Shown one piece after another: positions 20,601 through 24,368 of a stretch of DNA of 24,368 nucleotides. The stretch is from contig JAAMXP010000044.1 of the NCBI GenBank assembly GCA_019693395.1, positions 1 through 24,368 of the forward strand, in the 5' to 3' direction. The notes below the pieces were generated by a model. It did no database searches and was not told the DNA's origin. It saw only the letters and a program-made list of their open reading frames with translations. The stretch comes from Ettlia oleoabundans. Its lineage: Eukaryota; Chlorophyta; Chlorophyceae; Chlamydomonadales. Position 1 is the first letter of the stretch; every line of letters begins with the position of its first letter. Position numbers and translations under genes: made by a program.

Positions 20601-23600
20601 TCACCTACGACACAGACACATGACAAAAGAGAGTGTGCATCTGTGGTGGTGGGTTATTGTGGACGTGTGAAGGTGTGGTGGGCAGGCAACGCTGTGCTGC
20701 TGCCATAGAGTGAGCGAAGAGAAGGTGGGTGGTGGTGGTGATGGTGGTGGGGCGGGGGGGGGGGCACGCACCTCGTGCCAGCCGCAGCCGCACCCGCACA
20801 GCCGTCTCACATTCATACCTATACCCGCACACCTGCACCTACACCTACACCCCCACCTGTCACCACCCACCCACCTTTTTTGGCTTCTGCAGCGAGTTCA
20901 TAACCTCAATCTGATCCCCAATTGCACTGATGGTCACAAGCTCGCTCTGACTAGGCCGCACCACACCACCCCCACCGCCCCTGTCCTTGTCCTTGCTTCC
21001 GCCCCTGCCCTTACTGTCAAGTGTTGGGGGCGGGGGCAGCGCCACTGTGAGGCAGCTCATGGCAGGCATCACCGTGTTGCTGCAAGTTGCAGGTAGAGCT
21101 GGAAGATGGGGATGAGGGCTTGGTACGGTCGAGCGGCTTGGCATAGTAGGAATGGAATGGAGCGGAATCAGGACTTGGAAGCAGCGATCAAAGCAGGCTG
21201 GTTGTGTGGGCGCCGGTCCTGCCCCACACGTGAGCTGGGTGTCGGTTCCTGGCATTGGGGGTGGAACTAGCAGCCAGCAGAATCAGCTGCTCCACAAAGG
21301 CGTGAGGTCTTAGACCATCGCGGCCACATGCCTACCTACCAGCTGGCCGGCTTCAGCGGCAGCCAGCGCCCCATTTGTGCCCTGCCCCACCAACCGCCCC
21401 GCAACTGCATGTCGCCCCCAACCCTTGCCTGAGTGGCATGCTGCGCACGAGGTGTGCAAACTCCTTCTTAGCGGACAGCACGCGCGTTCTGCCGCTGCTG
21501 GGCTGGTGGGCAGCCAGGCGGATGAGCTGGTCGCAGAAGGAGTTCATCTCGGCTGGGCACAGGGAAGACAGGGAGGGGGGAAACAGAGGACGGTATGTTT
21601 ATAAATGGATTGCTATGAGTGGGTGGCACCGGCTGTCTGTTTGCCCTCCTGGGACAGGTGGGGGGCCTTCAGCAAGATAGGGCCACCCCTGGCCCACCAA
21701 ACTATGCACACAGACATGAACACAATCAGCCCGAGGCCCTTTCCACATGCTTACCCAACCCACCTCCACACAAACCCACCCCCACCCACCAAACATGGTG
21801 TGGTCCAGGTGCTTCTTGGCGGCGTTGCAGATCTGGCTGGCGGCGGCGCGACGGGCGGCCACACCAGACTTGCTCACAGCAGCCAAGGACCACAGGGACT
21901 GGTGGGGGTACGCCTGCGGGCAAAGGAAGAGGTATATGTATGGATGTGGCTGTGTGCGCGTGGTTGGGCATCATGGCCGGAGGTGGCCCAGGCCCCGAAC
22001 CAACTTAGGGAACATGAACTTCAGGCAACATAAACACAAGATGCAAGCGCCTGCATGCATGTATCTGGCTAACCAGCCCAACAACATCACCAAACCCGCC
22101 ACTTACCACAAAGGCGCCCGCTCGCTCACCTGCGTGATGGCCACGATGATGGTCTTTGCCATCTCCGACACCTCCTTGCACGGGTGGCACATGCGGGAGA
22201 TGAGCTGTGGCAGCGCCGCCAGCCAGGTGTGCATGGGGACCTTCTTGGACAGGAGCTGCATCACCTCCAAGATGGAGGTGGCCGCCTTAGACACAGCCTG
22301 CTTCTCATCATGCTGCTGTGCCTGCAGAGGGTGCAGGGGTGTCGTGGTGGGCAATTGATGCCGGTGGGAGGAACAGCACTGTCATCCATAGGTTTATGTT
22401 GGCAACAGCATGAATATGCGGCATGTGGTCACAACAGAGGGAGATGAGGAGGCACCCTTGGGGGCAAAAGCTGCCACCGCGACAAAGCCGGCCTACCTGT
22501 GGTGTGCAAGGCCGCAACATAATGCAACCCATGCAAGCAGTGGGTGGGTAGCACCACAGGAGCAAGCCCCACTCCATCCTCATCCGCGGGCCCTTTGCAT
22601 CCCAGCCGCATCCAAATAACACCAACAAGACAACCCGACATCCACCCACGGCAGTCACACCTGCCCCTTGTTGCCACTGCCACGGAAAGCGTGCAGGAAG
22701 GTCCCAAAGTCGAACCACAGCGTGAGCATACGCGGCAGCGACTGGCTGGTGTGGGCGTGGCCGTGAGTCATGCTCAGCCCATAGCTGCGGATTACGTCTG
22801 GCAGAATCTCCAGGAAGGGCTTGTCCTCCCCCAGCTTGATGCGGGCCATGCCCCCTAGCCTGTCCAGCCCCTTCTGCCGGCTGCCGCGCTCTCGGTCGAC
22901 CTCCTGCCGCCTCCGGGCATCCGTCATCACCTGGGGCCAGCACAAGGTAGGAGGAGGCGAGGGTGGGCAGGAGGGGGTTTGGGCTAAAGCGAGGCGAGCT
23001 AATGCGCCTGCTTTGGCAAACAGGCAGCCCAGGTAGTCTCCACCTAGTGCAAGCACTGGCACGTCTGAGAGCCCCCCACCCCCACCCACCTCGTCCAGAT
23101 ACAGCGCGTATCTAAACAGCACCGCCTCAGAGCGAGGTTCAAGCGCCATGGCACGGTCAAACAGCTCTGCGGTAACGAGAGGTCACAGGGCCCGCAGCAG
23201 GTTGATAACCAGGTGGCAGTTGAACTTGGGCATGGGCAGCAGGCCCAGCACATGGTGAGGGGCACACGACTGAGGGGGGCATAGCCAACTGTTGATACAG
23301 CGCGGTGGTAAATTCAGGGGGTGCTGCCCTGGACACCTCATCACCCACACACGCACCTCCACGATCCGGCAGCACCACCCCGCATAGAATTGGTGGGCCT
23401 CACCCACCCACTCACCCACAATGTCGTCCTTGGCTGCCTGCCCCGTCTCAGCCATCCACTGCGCCAGCTGCAGAGCCACCTGCACCATAGGGGGGAAGCA
23501 GTTTGCAGCAGCGATAGTTGACGACCGGTACGGGGCGGCCCAGCAGTAGGGCATGCCGGAATGGCACATGTACCGCACATGTACCGCACATGTACCGTGC

Positions 23601-24340
23601 GGAGAAGCAGCTGCATGCACTGCCATTGCTGTCTGCAGCAAGTCGTGGTGGCTGTTGTGATGCATGGCCTTGTGTCTCATGACTGCGCCATCCATGCAAT
23701 CACCCACGCACCCACCCACCTGCGCATTGAAGCTGCTGTGGTCCGCCTCCCGCGCAAAGGGTGCCGCCAAGGTTCGCTCCTGCGCCTGCCTGGCCAGCAG
23801 CTGGGCCTGGCTGACCGCCCTGTAGGGCTGTCCCTTGTCCCACAGCAGCTGCAGCTCCTCCAGGGGAGCCGAGGGGACACGGGAGGCAACCGCCTCCAGT
23901 ACCGCAGTGGTCGCCGCCTCGTAGTGCCCGGTACCGCGGCACAGCCGGGCCAGCTGCAGCCAGCACTCCCCCGCCTCGGCCTCAGCACCCAGCAGGCTAG
24001 CCAGCTGGCGCCTCAGGGCAAGGATGGGCTCCTGGCTGGCCAGAGAGCTCTGAGTCACACGCAGCCGCTCGTCCCAGCGCAGAGAGCGACGGCGCTCAGC
24101 AGCGCCCTCACCACGCTGCAGTGCGCCTGCGGGGAAGGAGGTGTTGAGAACACGTTTCATGAGCGGTGAACACTTATGAACTGTGCCCCACAGGAAAATT
24201 CTGCGCCCTTGCCAACCCCTCCATGCACATTATCACAGTGTTGCACAGCCCTGGCGCACCCGCTGCATCTGCGATCTCCTGCAGCATGTGCAGCTTGACG
24301 AGGTGGGGGTAGGCGCGGCTGTACGACTCCATGGCGGCGG
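17625..24340 (-). CDS. ATR: ATR checkpoint kinase, C-terminal FAT-kinase-FATC part (5' partial)
   Basis: Eighteen exons, 5' to 3': 24340-24260, 24126-23720, 23479-23416, 23166-23090, 22930-22661, 22321-22130, 21913-21790, 21552-21423, 21079-20875, 20604-20450, 20134-19969, 19685-19553, 19350-19275, 19080-19000, 18742-18629, 18411-18281, 17911-17782, 17640-17625. All phases agree, giving 849 aa of a protein usually near 2,700 aa; the 5' part lies right of the window. FAT domain: [46 protein letters not shown]. Kinase: [16 protein letters not shown] (ATP-binding Lys near visible residue 533), catalytic loop [11 protein letters not shown], activation segment [12 protein letters not shown], then [20 protein letters not shown] ends MYIWWMPWM. 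ATR is the nuclear PIKK that answers stalled replication forks and single-stranded DNA. The order and wording of motifs match plant ATR rather than ATM, TOR or SMG1. All catalytic residues I can check are present. One intron has a GC donor (18628-18627), and the last coding exon is 16 nt. Confidence 0.95.
20725..20764. repeat. GGT-rich tract followed by an 11-G run in an ATR intron
   Basis: A ggt-rich stretch runs into ggcggggggggggg, with eleven consecutive G at 20754-20764. On the ATR sense strand this is a C-run inside the intron between the exons ending at 20875 and starting at 20604. It is a G-quadruplex-prone tract and a place where assembly length may be wrong. Confidence 0.7.
21080..21422 (-). 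other. 343-nt ATR intron
   Basis: The donor is gttggg after the exon ending at 21423, and the acceptor is ttgcag before 21079. The splice joins MPLRQ to [10 protein letters not shown], as conservation of ATR requires. Nothing else was recognised inside. Confidence 0.6.
22322..22660 (-). other. 339-nt ATR intron
   Basis: GT-AG intron (gtgtga donor, ctctgcag acceptor) joining two phase-0 exons. No embedded gene or repeat of note. The other ATR intron above 300 nt is 20135-20449 (315 nt), which also appears empty. Confidence 0.6.
23565..23597. repeat. 11-bp minisatellite, three perfect copies
   Basis: cacatgtaccg is repeated three times without a mismatch, inside the ATR intron 23480-23719. 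Each unit contains the palindrome acatgt, so the array can also fold back on itself. Confidence 0.85.
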
Positions 24341-24368
24341 CTGCGGGCATTGCAGGACCAGGGGGGGG

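Noticed and set aside
1..24368. CRISPR arrays, prophage, insertion sequences, bacterial operons
   Set aside because: Dense spliceosomal introns and eukaryote-only gene families throughout; no direct-repeat arrays with spacers, no integrase or transposase frames.

Overview
This is a nuclear segment of an intron-rich, moderately GC-rich eukaryote, most likely a chlorophyte green alga. The evidence is many short GT-AG introns (roughly 50-340 nt), TGTAA-type polyadenylation signals 30-50 nt past several stop codons, Ala/Gln-rich proteins, and proteins whose closest remembered relatives are land-plant ones: a chloroplast-targeted VCCN1/bestrophin, plant-type ATR and plant-type SHOC1. I see no bacterial operons, rRNA, tRNA, CRISPR or transposon genes. 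The genus cannot be fixed from sequence alone.

Layout, left to right. (1) Positions 2-377, +: last two exons of a WD40 protein. (2) 378-1353: convergent 3' flanks. (3) 1354-4414, -: eleven-exon chloroplast bestrophin-family anion channel (VCCN1-like). (4) 4415-4880: compact spacer with the SHOC1 3' end and the VCCN1 promoter, including a TGACGTCA palindrome. (5) 4881-12074, -: a gene of about 16 exons for a SHOC1 (ZIP2-like, XPF-fold) meiotic crossover protein with a Gln-rich, RGG-like tail. (6) 12235-14047, -: four-exon WD40 protein of the GNB1L/GTS1/ASA1 family. (7) 14048-14361: probable bidirectional promoter. (8) 14362-17138, +: VPS72/YL1/SWC2, the H2A.Z-binding subunit of SWR1. (9) 17139-17624: short convergent 3' region. 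(10) 17625 to the right edge, -: C-terminal third of ATR kinase (18 exons; the gene continues beyond the window).

Four of the six genes belong to genome maintenance or chromatin: ATR (checkpoint kinase), GNB1L (known elsewhere to work with TTT/RUVBL in PIKK proteostasis, including ATR), VPS72 (in the RUVBL-containing SWR1 complex) and SHOC1 (meiotic crossover formation). Whether this clustering is functional or chance cannot be told from one window. The most notable item is the SHOC1 homologue: its XPF-like nuclease motif is degenerate, its helix-hairpin-helix region is recognisable, and it implies a ZMM-type meiotic crossover pathway in this alga. I rebuilt exon structures by hand from splice sites, reading-frame continuity and family conservation; joins that stay uncertain are marked.
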